Part shown: positions 13,799 through 27,300 of the stretch, in pieces
How positions within the stretch are numbered: the stretch's first letter is position 1
Layout of the letters: each line of letters opens with the position of its first letter
Source of the DNA: Atopsyche davidsoni
Taxonomy: Eukaryota > Arthropoda > Insecta > Trichoptera > Hydrobiosidae
NCBI GenBank assembly: GCA_022113835.1
Contig: JAILWY010000024.1
Location: 3,228,501-3,292,500 of the forward strand
Length of the DNA stretch: 64,000 bases
Direction: 5' to 3'
Program-made: the position numbers and the translations under genes
Notes under the pieces: model-generated
Told to the model about the DNA's origin: nothing
Database searches by the model: none
The model's input: only the letters and a program-made list of their open reading frames with translations

Positions 13799-13968
13799 TA
13801 GTACGGGTATTGTCACTTTGTTCAGAATCACCGGACAGTATTGGTAAAACTCTACGTCTTATACGATGAAATAATTCTTCATCGCTTTCACACTCGCTAT
13901 CAACTTCAGCAATACGACATCACTTGCAATTTGCGATAAATTACAATTAAATCACCATCAGAAGCCAT
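13799..13968 (-). pseudogene. N-terminal fragment of the TTAA-type element's transposase frame
   Basis: The minus strand from ATG at 13966-13968 reads MASDGDLIVIYRKLQVMS, then breaks, then ESDEELFHRIRRRVLP and SGDSEQSDN. The acidic, Ser-rich start is typical of piggyBac-type proteins, and SEQSDN is the same as the peptide preceding [10 protein letters not shown] in the 27.8-kb copy. It therefore looks like the upstream part of the same gene, joined to a short deletion copy. Confidence 0.45.
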
Positions 13969-16192
13969 TATAGCAATTATAATTAAAAAATAATTTAAAA
14001 AGATGTTCAATCGTCAAAAGTCGAGTCAAAACTGAATTATTTTAAAAAAATACACGACGAGACAATAAACAGTGAGATTATCATGATACTGCACAATCAA
14101 CCGCGCTGAGTGATCATTAGAGCATTGCGCGATTCTAAAAGTTTTAACGCTCCTTTAATTTTTTGTTTTAAACGCGCGTTATTGTGAAAAAAATTATACT
14201 CACAAAAGGCAATATAAAAAAAAATATAGCCTTTTTGCGCCCGTCACTCCTCCAGCGTGTATCTCAAGGCGGGTGTATTTTTCCCCCATCGCGGTTTTTC
14301 CTCCCTTAAATAATGTTTTTCGGAATTGCACCTCGAATAAAATGAACGCCGAGTGCTGAAGTATTCGGTGGGTTGGGGCGGTTGTATTATTATTTTTTTT
14401 TAATTATCTCGCCAACTTGCGCGTCACTCAGTACGATCGCTGGTGAAAAAAAAAATCGAACACACCGAGAGAGTTGCCTTTTTTTTTTTTTTTAGACTAT
14501 TAACCTTTGGTTCCTTCTCTCAGCACAGTCGAGTAAAAAAAATATACGAATTTTTTTTTAAAACAAAGTTTTTAGAGCCGGCTCTGTCGGCGTGTCCCCC
14601 CCGGCTACCTGTTAGAAGATCACCGGGCTTTCTTTTTTTTTTTTTTTTGTTCAACTTTTAATCGTCGCTATTGATGCGACCTTTCTTTATCTAATATCTC
14701 GGGGACGGCGGTTGACTTCTTCGATTGGGCGCGCACTCCCCTGGACGGCAGGTCGGCGGAGTTGCTGATTTTAATAAAAGTTTTTACTACTTTCTATGGG
14801 CATATATCCCCTCGGTGCTTATGTACAACGTCTTCGGATGTATTCCTTTCCGCCGACGGTAAAGACAGGGTTGCCAATTTTAGGGAAGCCATTATATTTT
14901 CTTGCTGAATAATTAAGATATATATATATAGTCCTACAGGATTTGCTATGTTGATAAATCCACAACCTATTTAAGACTTCAGGATACTGCCCTTACTCTT
15001 CAGCACAAATGTACTATGTCTTCAACGACTGTCCATATAACAAATGTAAAAAAAACTTGGTGAAGGCTGATGAGTTAGCCAGGGATGGGATTTTTATTGC
15101 CCGAAAATCACCCCCTTCCCCGAATGCTATCAATGACCAAGGGGTGGGGAACACATAAGGATCAATTACACTCGAATTATCCCGTTGTCTAGCGCCTAGC
15201 ACGCGTGCTAGCAGACTGCGAATTTGGGTTAGTTGCAGGAAGGCAGTCTTTTGCTAACGGAAATGCGAGGTTCCAGAGAATTTATCAAATCACAATCACA
15301 ATGCTTTCTATACACAAACAATAAAACCACAGACAAATCAGCTGATTTTAATATTGCACTGTGTTTTCCCGTTGAAAATATATATTTGTTGATATTAATT
15401 CGGCCGTTATGGTGATTATGCGAGAGCTGTTTTATGGTGGCCCTGTGCATCTCCGTCGGTACAGGTTGTTCCGGGAGTGCTCGAGGAAATTTTTATATAT
15501 TTTTTTATGTTTTGTTTAACGACGGAGAGATGAAAAATTCTCTGCGGAAATAAAGCAAAAAGCCTTCAAGTATGTAGATTCTCTACTAAAAATATAAAGA
15601 AAAATGTGTTCTTCTTCGACGCTTTTACGCGGTGTTCAGAAAAGCGTCGTACCACATGAACCGCATTATAAATAGTTTATGAATGTTTTACAATTCAAGC
15701 GCATTATGACTTATATTTTATTTCATGGACAGTGCTCTGCATTCCATTATATCTATAAAAAAACTAGTGATGAGCGCTTCGAAGAAATATTTGAAAGTTT
15801 TATAAAACGCAGGACTTTTAATCTAAGATTATTTTTAATTGTAATATTAAATCATTCAAACAAGTTCTTTGAACGAGACTACATTTATTATTTTATATAA
15901 GATTAATTACAAAGTGTTTTTTTAAATATTTATAATATTTAAATATTATAAGTATATTAAAACACAAACAAAAATATTTTCATGTTGCGTTAAATTTATT
16001 TTTTAAATTGATATTGAAAGTAAAAGTTTGTCAGTAACAATCCAAAAAAAGCATGCATATTTAGAAAGTATGCATCATTTTACAATAGTATCCTTGATTT
16101 CCCACGTGAAAATAGCAATTTAGGAAATCTTTTTAACGTAGATTTGTTGGTTACACCTGTTTCTTATATTTATAATATAATCATTATTAAAA

Positions 16193-16345
16193 TAAGCATT
16201 GGAAGGAGCAAGTCTGCAAAAATTGAAGTCGGGAGTACTGCCGAATAAGTAAGACTGGCCCAGGATATTGATATAGTCAGTGAGATGGCCACCAACCACT
16301 TCAGAGTAGAAGCACTTGAAGTAGAAGAAAAAATAATAAAAAATG
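16193..16345 (+). mobile_element. Short non-LTR retrotransposon 3' end
   Basis: GCATTGGAAGGAGCAAG, AGACTGGCCCAGGATATTGA and GTGAGATGGCCACCAAC match the family's last coding stretch (IGRR..., VRLAQDIDIVSEMATN); a tail AGAAGAAAAAATAATAAAAA follows. Confidence 0.55.
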
Positions 16346-18228
16346 CGTACTTTAACGAAGTTTATTTTTAAAATTTCCCAAAAAATAAATCTACCCGTAT
16401 TATTCTTTGAAATCGGTTTATTACAAGTGATTAATGCCGGTGGAATTTATTTTTCTTCTTTTGCAAAGTTTTCCCGGAAGTTGGCGGAGGTCGTCGCTCC
16501 GCGCCGGCGCTTTGGGGAGTTTTATTTTTTTTTAATTTTTTTAAAAATAAATTAAACTGTCGGAGCCTCCGTCGCGAGCCGCCCTTTGATGCCCGTCCGG
16601 CCAATCGCGGGAAGACTTTTAATTTTCATTTGATTTCAGTAAGATTCAGCCCGTTTTTCAGGAAGGCGTTTTTTTTTTTTATGGCTTTCTCGGCCGCAGA
16701 GGCTTTGAGTGAAATTTATTTGATGCAATATTACGAACTGAATTTATACGACGAGCTTTTACTGTTTGCGTCTTCACTAATTTAAGCAGACTCATGCAAC
16801 ACGTCACGAATATTTGAAGCGTGCATTTTGTAGTAAAATAGAGCAGAGAGTGTTTGCGAGCAGTGAAATGTTTATTTAGCATAGGTGTACCGCGCGAGGA
16901 GGCTTTTGTCTAGGCAAACGAACAGGTAGCTTCTCTTGCTATATTGCTATACTATAACCCGAAGCTACAGGGTTGCACGAGAGCGAGGGAGAGGGATGAA
17001 CGGCGGAGATGGAGACAGCGAGGGTTGTATTGTTGATAAAAATAAATTTATATATAAAGGCGCTCTGCTGACTTACACCCCACTACGCATTTACTCAGTG
17101 CTTCTTAAGTTTATCCACATGGGAAGAATCATACTTTTCAGTCGAATATATGTATCGATATCACATTTGCGTGTAACGATTTAAATTTTATTAAACACTG
17201 TGGTGCTTTCAGGTGCGTTGGAAAATCTCGAATAAATAGCTATTAGTTCAGAGTATCAGTAAGGAAGTATGATCCCATGACTACCCTGTCCAGTTCCCTA
17301 AGATTACATTTAGCCTTCATTGCTTTCCATATTAGCAACGATGCACACAGATACATGAAGTCTATTCAGGTCCGCTACATTTAATATTTGAACGACAAAT
17401 TTTAATATCCAAAGAGATTCAAATTCTCGGCATACTGAAAAAACCTAAATAATCCGTTATCACGGCTATAGAGTTTCCTTTCCAAAAAAAATTATTACAT
17501 ATTTTTGAGCTACTTGTCCGCGAAGCATCATTCCTTCGATTCTAATAAAAAAAAATTATGAAAACTTTTTGGAAACTTCTCGCCAACAAGAAATGCTTCC
17601 CCATTTTTCACTTTCTACTTTATTTCTAATTTCATTTCCAATTTCAACACGTCGGTATTAAAACAAAAAAAACAAAAAAAAAAACACGAATAAATCTCTT
17701 CTTATTTGCAATATTTCAGCAGCTCGCAGCAAAAGAAAGGCGGAGATTTTTATATCGAATAAAAATCAATCCCTGCAGTTCGCAAGAACAAAATGTTTAA
17801 TACATACAATAATCTTTCTTTTTTTTTTCAATAAATGAGACGCAACCTTCGGGTATTTGTTTTAATGCCGGGGGTTGGGACATCGTTAGGGGAAGGTTCC
17901 GCAATCACAGATAGCGACGGTGGGGGCGCATTTGTTTCTATTTTAACCGTTGTAGTATTGTTATTGGATTCTTTTAACCATCCCCTTGGCTTATCGATAA
18001 ATGCTATCGGTGGATATTACTTTTTCTTTGTGTGTATTGTGAAAAGAGAGAAGTATGTTGCTGATACTGTTATAGCAAAAACTGAACAAGGCTGAATTTC
18101 ATTTTGATATTTTTTTCTGAAATTAAAAGATTTTCCTGAATTTTATTTTTGTGTGCGCCAGTGCAAGGCAGTGTAGCTCGTGTTTTTTTTTTTTATAGTT
18201 TATTTATATATATTTTTTGTTGTTGCAG

Positions 18229-18340
18229 AGCTGGTGTCGCTGAAGCAGCGGTCGGAGAACCACCTGTCGAGGTCGCGCGCTTCGCTGGGGTCGGAGCTCG
18301 ACATCTCCCGGAGGGCGCGCCGGAGGGACCTCAGAGGCAG
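18229..18340 (+). CDS. Cngl: CNG channel exon a: N-terminal cytoplasmic segment
   Basis: Acceptor TTGTTGCAG precedes the exon and donor GTGGGG follows. The frame reads [15 protein letters not shown] and then an Arg-rich stretch ([13 protein letters not shown]). It begins with the last two bases of a codon, so a further 5' exon must exist. It is assigned to this gene because its phase (ends with two bases, AG) matches the next exon (starts with G, completing Arg) and because of order and strand. The family's N-terminus is poorly conserved, so the assignment is less certain than for the membrane exons. The donor lies directly beside a C-rich minisatellite. Confidence 0.65.
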
Positions 18341-21300
18341 GTGGGGCCCCACCCCTCGCACACCCCTCGCACACCCTCGCACACCCCTCGCACACCCTCG
18401 CACACCCCTCGCACACCTCTCGCACACACTCCTCGCCCACTCCCCGCCCCTCGCCGCACCGCGCTTAGCTATCCGGGACTTCAGGACCCTGAAACAGGCC
18501 TCCAGACGATCACCCGATGTACACTCCCGAAACGCTAAAATAACAGTGCAATAACACATTTCCGCGACATCCTTAAAAAAAGACTCGATAGGTTAAATTG
18601 AATTCGATTTTTATTCATCATGTTTATAATTTTTTTTAGGTTTTTCTGTACTTGCACTCTTTTCTCTGAGTTCACTGCTGATTAATCTCTTCGTTTCATC
18701 TTCACGATTTGACGTCTGCTATAGGCTTGTTTGCGTGGATTGCAGGCTGAAGCTGGCTACAAGTCTAGCACTGGCGAGCAGCGGGGAGGCGCCGCTCTTG
18801 GGGGCGCCGGCCCCCCCGCCCGCCAACCACCTGCCGCCCCTGCCCCTCGACAGGTGAGCCCCTCCTTTACTCCCCGAGTACATTTTCCTCATACGAGCTA
18901 TTTGACACTATACGTACACATCACATTCCACCGTCAATCTGCATTGTAAAACACTGATATTCATTGATTTTTATCAAGCTAACCACACAGTCGCTGTTGC
19001 AACTTTGTTTGTAAAACTTGCGAACAGCTGTTATCTATAAATAGTGATATCTGTTTGCAACACGTTTTAACAAAACTTTGAATACGTAAAAACTAATACG
19101 CCGGTCGTATTACTTGCGATTTTCGCATTATGTAAATACAAGTCTTTCACTCTGGCGCGACGATATATAATATATTAGGGTGCGGTTGGGCCGAACCAGG
19201 CAGGGTGTTTTTTTTTTTTCGCTGAAAAGGGGCTTAGGGGTGAAAGGCCTGCCCTGGACAGATAGGTGAAGGCATTTGTGCGCAAAGGACACCCCCTCTG
19301 AAACATTGGGATGTGACTGAAAAAAAATCAGTATTTATTTGAATTACCCGGTTACAAGTTTGATGCATCAATGTATCAAAAATCGCTACGGTTAATTTCA
19401 CTTTCGTTTTGCGAAATCGTTTTTAATGGTGCTGCAGATTTTTCGCAACATATTTTCAAAATACATCGATTATGCAAAGAGCCCCCATAACTTCTTTAGA
19501 AAGAGTAGCCGTGTATTTATAATATATTCTTGCAAATAATAATCAGCAGCAGCTTCCAACCGCTTCTGCCTCGCTGACTTTAGAAACACGTGTTGCATGA
19601 TGCCCCCTAACAATCTGCAAACAAAAACAAAGCGAAAGATGGGAAAATACGTGTAGCGTCATCTCTCATGCATGGGAAACTATAATATTTAAATAAACAT
19701 GGTAACAACATCCGGGCCGGCCGTGTATCCATAATGCGATATGGCTGCAGAGCAAGCAGGCCAGCTTCCGGGCGGCTTATTTATTTTGCCGGCAGAAGTC
19801 TGCGGCGCATACATTATAGACCCGCCTCGGTGGAGTGGCCTTTCATATTTAATTCTTTCTAGCCGGCCCGAGTCCGGGGGCGGATTAAATATTAACCAGT
19901 GGCGCGCGTACGCCGCGGAGCACTCTCAGGGGCGCGCCCAGAAACTGCATCACCCCATTATTAAAAAATAAAAATTGATACAAAGCTAAAAGCTAAGCGT
20001 GAAGCAGAAACTATATATGTGCCTAATCATACTAGTAATAATATAATAAACCCGTAATGGGTAATAAATACGCATCTGATTGACGTCCAATCCAAAAAAT
20101 AGACATACGTATATGATGGTGCGCGTCTTGGCTAAATTAATAGATTTTAAAAATGATATCCAGATGGGACTGAAATCGCTTCACTTGTTACTTTGTTCAA
20201 AAAGGCCAGTGCTTGCAAATCACTAAATATTGGTTGGCCTGGGCACATTGGTTCATATGTAGAGTGTGATTGTTAAAAATTCTCGATTAATGGAAGTGAT
20301 TCGTTAGTACAAGGGTTCAAATCGCACATAAATCACGATGATATTTTTCTAGAAGTTTCTTTTATCATCTTCTATGTATGAACTAATGTGCCTAATCATA
20401 TTAGTAATAATATATAATATATATACACACAGCTGCGTTAGGTTCTAATCGTTTTAATCCGCTTGCCTGCTTGCATTCCTACTCATACACGTTATTGTGG
20501 TTTTAGTCTCTTGTCAAAAGATTACTCTCGCCGGCTTATATACGTTAGCAGTGTCGTAAAATAAGATGTATCCAGCGTATTTGTTTCAATGTGAAGTAAT
20601 ATAAATTAAATGAATTCGTCTAGGATGTATTTGCTGTACCCGAGTCCGGCCCTGCGGGTCTAGTGGGGTGACCGTCTTCCTATGGGCCCGGCGGGACCCT
20701 CAAGCCGTGCCTTCCCCCAATATCCGCACTTTTACACGCCCTAATGCTACTTTCCTCATTAATACAAACACGAACCTAAAATTTTCTATTCATATTTTTG
20801 GGACATTCAATTACTTCTACCTAGCGCGCTGTATTTGCTCGACTTACCGCAAAAGTATTTTTTTTTCCATTCTATAAGAAAAAGGATGAAGCGAGAAGAC
20901 GTGAACGGTTGATAAGAGTAGATTACGGAGAGAATAAACTAAAATAGTTGCATTGTTGTAAAACCGGTTTATGATTGACGCAAATGCTTACCGAGACAAT
21001 GGGCTTTAAATCTAAATAAATAGATAAACTTTTCGTCAAACTAGAGTATCTGATTTTATATGTCTAACTGTCATTATATATATTTTTTTAAAACATATAA
21101 TATTTTTTTTGACACACTGATCCTCTTCATACGTTTCAGTTAATTCACTAGAGTTGTTCAAATAATGCTTATGCATTAATCATTTGTACTTTTATGGTTG
21201 TTATTTGTTTCACAAATAATTATTTTATTTATATTCTAATAAAATTATGGAATAGTAAGGCTCATTTGTATGAAGGAAAAAATAATAAATGCCACAAATC

Positions 21301-24300
21301 CAATGCAATTCGAATTGATGGGGCACTTTGCAAAGTTATTTTAAAGATCCGGGTTTGCGGAAAGAGTCACTTTCTCACGACACGTCACTTCCGGGTTGGG
21401 AGCTTCCCCCGCGGCCAACAGGTGGCGCGGCCCGCCCCCGCGGCGGGTTGACTTCCGGCGGATGTGGCCCGGCGGTCCTGTTTGCATGCAGAGCTTAAAA
21501 AGTACTCTATCATTGAAGCAAAGTTATTTCGACTCGAACGAGCGAGTGATGGACTTTTTTTTTTTAGGTAATCTGTGTATTTTCTTGAAGAACGTTCCCA
21601 TCGCTTCTTGGAATAAAATAATTCTAATAATATTAAATCGAGTATTTCAAATTATTCGTTTAAAAAAACAACTAAATTTTTTTCAATGCATTGTGCATAA
21701 AAAGTTAAAGTTGCATAAAGAAAATGATTGTGTTATAGCTACTTAATTAACTTATGGGTTTTGCTCATATACTATTTTATATTATTATCTCCGGTTGGCT
21801 TTTGCTCAAAGATACCCAAATTTCTCCAGTACACCTTCTTCGTACCAAAATTGTTATCCCTCGGTTTCAAATATCAAATACCAAAATTTTTCTCAATGTC
21901 AGTGCCATAAATGCCAAAACTTTTGCGGTAGACTTTCATCATATCTTGAATATTATCCCTCACTTACAATGTGGTGAAGGACTCCTCTTTCGCCGATGTA
22001 TATGATGTTGATCACGTCGGGGTCACCAATTTCGCCGATGATTATGAAGTATTGTTGTCTCCGATGTAGTTGATGTGTAGTTGTGGTTGCAGGATTGATG
22101 TATGGTTGGAAATCAGAAGACTGGCGAAATATTTACGTATTCGTAGTTTATTCAGTATAACTACACTGGGTAGAAATGTACGTGGTTACTGGTGAGAGGC
22201 GCCGAGAAGCCTCTTATATAGGGTCCCGCTGCCTTTGTGGATAGCGTAAACAGGAAGATTCCCACGTATCGGGGGTGTCATATTGCGAGGACATCTCGCA
22301 TGAAATACGACCGCCTTTTGACTGACCGCTAGTTACTATAGGTTTATGTCTAAAATATCTAATGGATTATGGGTCGACATTCCAACAGGCCGTAAGACAC
22401 GTGTTCCGAAGTAGGTACTAACCCCTACACCCCCATCGCCGTCCAAAAGCACTGACCCTGCCTGTTCCAGCAGCTGCATGCGGCGGCGCTCCACGTACAC
22501 CGGCTCCCGCCTGCCGCGCACCGCCGCCCTGGGCTGGTCCTTCGTGTTTGACCCCGCGGGAAGACTCTGCTACTACTGGTCCATGGTCGTCTCGCTGGCC
22601 TTCCTCTACAACTTTTGGGTCATCATCTACAGATTCGCCTTCCAAGAAATCAACGGTAAGCCCCGCCCCACTCCAGGGCCACCTCCGAAGTCTCAACGGG
22701 AAGACTATCTTCAGATGACAATTACAGTCAACTATGCATATTTATTTTTCGGTAAAACTTTTTTTTATTGTTTATAGGAGAAACGCTGATAGTCTGGTTC
22801 TGCCTGGACTACCTGTCGGACTTTCTGTACCTGGCTGACATCATATTCCACTTTCGGACGGGGTACTTGGAGGACGGGGTGCTGCAGACGGACTCCGGGA
22901 AGCTGCGCAACCACTACATGAACTCCACCACCTTCTACATCGACTGCCTCTGCCTGCTGCCGCTGGACTTCCTGTACCTCTCCATCGGCTTCAACTCCAT
23001 CCTGCGCTCTTTTCGCCTCGTAAAGATCTACCGCTTTTGGGCGTTCATGGACCGGACCGAGAGGCACACCAACTACCCCAATCTCTTCAGGTCCACCAGC
23101 CTGATCCACTACCTGCTCGTCATCTTCCACTGGAACGGGTGCTTGTACCATATTATCTACAAAAACAATGGATTTGGGAGTAAGAACTGGGTGTACCATG
23201 ACTCCGAGTCAGCGGACGTTGTCAAACAGTACTTGCAGAGCTACTACTGGTGCACGCTGGCGCTGACTACGATAGGTGAGAGAGCTCTTCATGTTTTCGT
23301 CTACATAAAGAAAATTTCGATCATTTTAAAAAAAATCAGAATTTTAAACATACCTTAACAATGCTTAAATGAATGACTAATTATACAGATTCACTGCTTC
23401 TTAAAATCTATTTGTATGAAAAAGATTAAATATCGATTTGTTTTGATCTCATAGGTCATATTCTATAGATAAAGCGTTATTTTAATATTTACAACGCTTT
23501 AAATGCTTTTTGGTAAGACCGGTGAAATTCGAGGTTAATTTATATTTGAATTACCACAATACGATTGACATTTTTATAATTCATATTTATAAAAAGAGCT
23601 AAAAAAAATTTTGTAAGGTTATAAATACCATTTGTGTAAATTATTCAGGCAATATTTACTGTTATTTTTGGATAAAATATTTAATTCGGACTTCGATATA
23701 ACAATCGTAAGAATTAATTACACAACAGCAGAAATAACTTTTTATATATTTTTTTAAAAAGAAACGTACGATATTTTGTTTAAAAAAGCTCAACGCTTCT
23801 AATTAGGAAGAAGTCAAAGTTTTGAGTACTTTAAACAGTGGATCGATATCCTCGTATTTGGGAGTTTATATTTATCCAACTTAACAAAGAGCGACTTAAC
23901 CGAATTACTCAGGAAAACAAATTTAAAAGCGAAAAAAAAGTTACAAAATATTATTTGACATTATTCAATGGAGCCCCGGACTTGTTCTTGTTTCAGTCCG
24001 CCTCGAGATTTCTCTTCGGAAGTTGTTCTCGAAACAAAGTCCAGAATATATAGACTGTAATTAAAAGTTGCCAGTGGTCTTAATTAAGCCGCAGGTCCTC
24101 GATTCCCTAACGCCGTTTCCCCGAATAAACGGGAACACTCCGCACGCACATGCGTATCGACACCGTAAACTATAAAAATTATCTGTGGTCTAATAAATTG
24201 TCTATGTTCAGAAATTGTTTATGAACTGTTAATTGTCTATGGTTTAACCGCCGCTCGCCAGTGGGCATAGAGTTCGAGAAGACGCTAGACGTTAAGTCTG

Positions 24301-27300
24301 CCTTCTTGTTATAAAGGAACTAGCAACAAAGACATTACGGGTTTGAAGGACCCACGCAACATGCATGTTAATACACATTATATACATAACTATAGCGTAT
24401 CAACTTGGGAAATTCAATAGAGTTGTTTACTCGGTGGTTAGTTAGCACATTGTGTGCCGATCATATAATGAATATACACCAATATACTTTGAAACAAATT
24501 TGAATATACCATCAGGTGCAGTATCAGTTATCACAGTGAAAAAAACCTTCTTTGATAAAAGCTTCTTCCATACATCAATGCAAATTGTTACATTCCCAAT
24601 TGGTCATTTCACACAACTCAAAATATAATAATAAATATATTTTCTACAGAAAGTAAAATGTGGAATTCCATAATACTTAAATTAAAGAATATGAAGTATT
24701 GTTTTTTTTTTAGTACGACTAGTTTCTGTAAAATGCTAGCTTGAGGTGCGCTCAAATACATGTGACCAGCAAAAGGACAAACAAACTAAACGTCGGAGTG
24801 CCGATAACTTTGAGCACCTTATTACCCTTTCTTCATCAAGTGCCTCTCCTCAGAGGAGGTTGGCGACCATTTTTCAGTGCTTATCGTTTACTAAGGGGAA
24901 AATGGTGTAGTGATACTACTTCTGCAGCAAGCAAAGTACATATATAATAGCAGGAACCTCCCCACCTCGATAAGGTACTTCACACATTCATTCCATGTCC
25001 ACTAATCCATGACCGATCCTTTACACACGCTCAGGGTATAGAATGGCAGCCATGCACACACATGCTTATCACCCAAGAATCCAAATATCAAAATAACTTT
25101 GTGACTATAATAACTTTTTAAATAAAGGTGTAGCATAGCGTTGGTATCGCAGAGAGTAAAGAGACGGAGACGCAAGCACAAAGAGACGAACATCTCTCCA
25201 CGAAAACGCCATAGTGGAATAAAAAATAACAAGTCACAAATAACCCCAAGAGTGTCTCACAAAGGGCGGATCGAACGCGCGTCCCTCCCGCTGAATGCAC
25301 TTCCGCCCGCCTCCCGTTTCATTTCCAAACGGGACAGCCGCCATTCCTCCGTTTCACCATTTTTTTTTCTGCTCCTTTTACTGGGAAGACGCCTCGCCTT
25401 CCTCCTGGCTTTTTCGCCCGCGGAATGAAAACAGACAGACGCGCGGGGCGGATTTCAATTTCAGTCGAGCAAACGCGGTTTTATTAATGATGGTTAAATT
25501 TACTTGAATGAGAATTGGAATCCTGACCAGGAGATTAAAGTGAGGATTGAGACAGCGCGCAGTACGTTTAATAACTTAAGAAAAGTACTATGCTCAAGAT
25601 ATATAACACTAAAGTCTTGCTGGAGATTCACCAAGTGTTATGTCGTCTCAGTTCTTTTTTTATAAAGTCGAAGCTTGGACACTCAAGACAGCTGCTATGC
25701 GAAAGAAATGTGGCTGTATAGGAAAATTTTTAAGATACGATGGATTGGGCGCATCACAAATGAAAGAGTCTTGCACAGAATGCGCAAAGAAATGGAATAG
25801 CATCCTCCAGCTGATTGTTCAAGGAAAAATCGAAGGAAAAAGAGGCATTGGAAGGAGATCGGCCGAATTAGTGAGACTGAATATATTCGATGAAATAGTC
25901 ACCATCCTTCTATAAGGAGAGGCATGAGAAGAAGAATAAATTTACTAAGCTTTAATTTAACATACTGGAGGTTTTATTGAATTAAATTAAGTGGTTTGAA
26001 TTGGGAGTTTTTGAATCATCCTGTATGTGAAGACTTAGCGGTGCATTTCACACGCCGGAGGCCGGATGTGGAAGTGGGAATCAACACAAACCGACCATCT
26101 GCAGCCTCGTCACGTCTTTGCGAGTCAACAGAAGCATTTTGCTCTTTTGCTCGATCCCCTGATCAGCCGAGAGAAATGTTTGCTCAGAGAACGCAAGGAG
26201 CATACTGAGGCATATCACTCATCCAGGTAGCTCAACCCAGCCCCCCTCCACCTATCGATATGTATATGCGGTACACGTCAACTCTATTCACGGGTCGATG
26301 GCTGCCCGAGATCAGTGACGTCAGCAAAGCAAATTTTGTTCGTAAATTGGTTTGCTGGCTCATTGGTCATTAATTTATTCTGATTGTATAATAATGATGC
26401 TCCCCTGTCAACCACATACTCTGGTCTCTTATCAGAGAGACCGCGGTGTGCCCCGGTCTGGGTAAGGTGTGCAGCATGCATAACGCGAGCTGGTGTCCCC
26501 AGGTGACCTGCCCCGGCCGCGCAGCAAGGGGGAGTACCTGTTCGTGATCGCGCAGCTGCTGTTCGGGCTGATGCTGTTCGCCACGGTGCTGGGCCACGTG
26601 GCCAACATCGTCACCTCCGTCAGCACGGCGCGGAAGGAGTTCCAAGGTAAGAGCACCACTTCACCGGCCGGCGACCAGCCCGCTTCACGAACACGTGAAA
26701 ATCCGTATTACTGGATACTTTTAAATATTAATGCGACGGATTGTACATATTTGATAACTCTTTGTTATACTCTTCAAATAAGAACAAAATTCACAGTAAT
26801 ACAGCGATACGAAGCACAGTGGCGTGCGGTACACGCAGGCCATAAAGCATCGCTTGCCCAGAAATATCGTTGAATCAATGCAAATTTTCATGCGTTATTT
26901 TTATCCAAGATAATGCCAAAATTATATACATATTAAATAACCTTGCGAAAAATATACAATTAGTAACTTGCGTGACGTGTTAAGCTTATTTTATTTTATC
27001 TGCTTGCTCAAATTTTAACAACTCTCTGTGTATATTTTCATAATTAGGTACAAAGTTGGCAACAGTACCTCAGAGGCGTGAAATAAGATACTATATACTA
27101 AGAAATAAAAAAAAACTATATATGTACTGTATTTTGGGTGCTTTTCCGCGTTCTTCTTCAGGATAAGAGGCGTCGAAACGAGAAAGCTAACGTGGATGTA
27201 GACTTTGTAAGACTTGCTCAGGATAGAGATATAATAAGCGAGATGATCGACAATCTCTTCTGAGAAGATTCACTTGAAAGTGAAGAAAAAAAATGATGTG

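Larger units (their letters stand above)
1..18228. other. Non-coding region left of the first visible CNG exon
   Basis: Probably the intron and/or upstream region of the CNG gene. AT-rich background with GC-rich islands near 1.2, 7.1-7.7, 10.4-10.6, 11.45-11.78, 13.0-13.3, 14.2-14.8 and 16.45-16.6 kb. Holds the (AT)n, the non-LTR fragments, the TTAA-type element and the kappaB sites listed separately. All open frames here are short and unrecognised. Confidence 0.6.
18854..22470. other. CNG intron, 3.6 kb
   Basis: Contains a 29-bp direct repeat (20017 and 20386), a GC island at 19.7-19.95 kb, the CTCF-like motif and the LTR fragment near its 3' end. No exon seen. Confidence 0.7.
23276..26502. 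other. CNG intron, 3.2 kb
   Basis: AT-rich; holds two non-LTR 3' fragments (24.83 and 25.5 kb) and a GC-rich stretch at 25.25-25.47 kb. A TGACGTCA site lies at 26316. No exon seen. Confidence 0.75.

Noticed and set aside
18149..18559. Long overlapping open frames on both strands with His/Pro/Thr or Cys/Arg repeats
   Set aside because: They come from reading through the C-rich minisatellite next to the exon donor.
20325..20345. B-box-like GGGTTCAAATCGC
   Set aside because: No A box at the right distance and no tRNA fold.
22765..23199. 144-codon open frame on the minus strand
   Set aside because: It is the opposite strand of the GC-rich CNG S2-S5 exon, which has clear family motifs.
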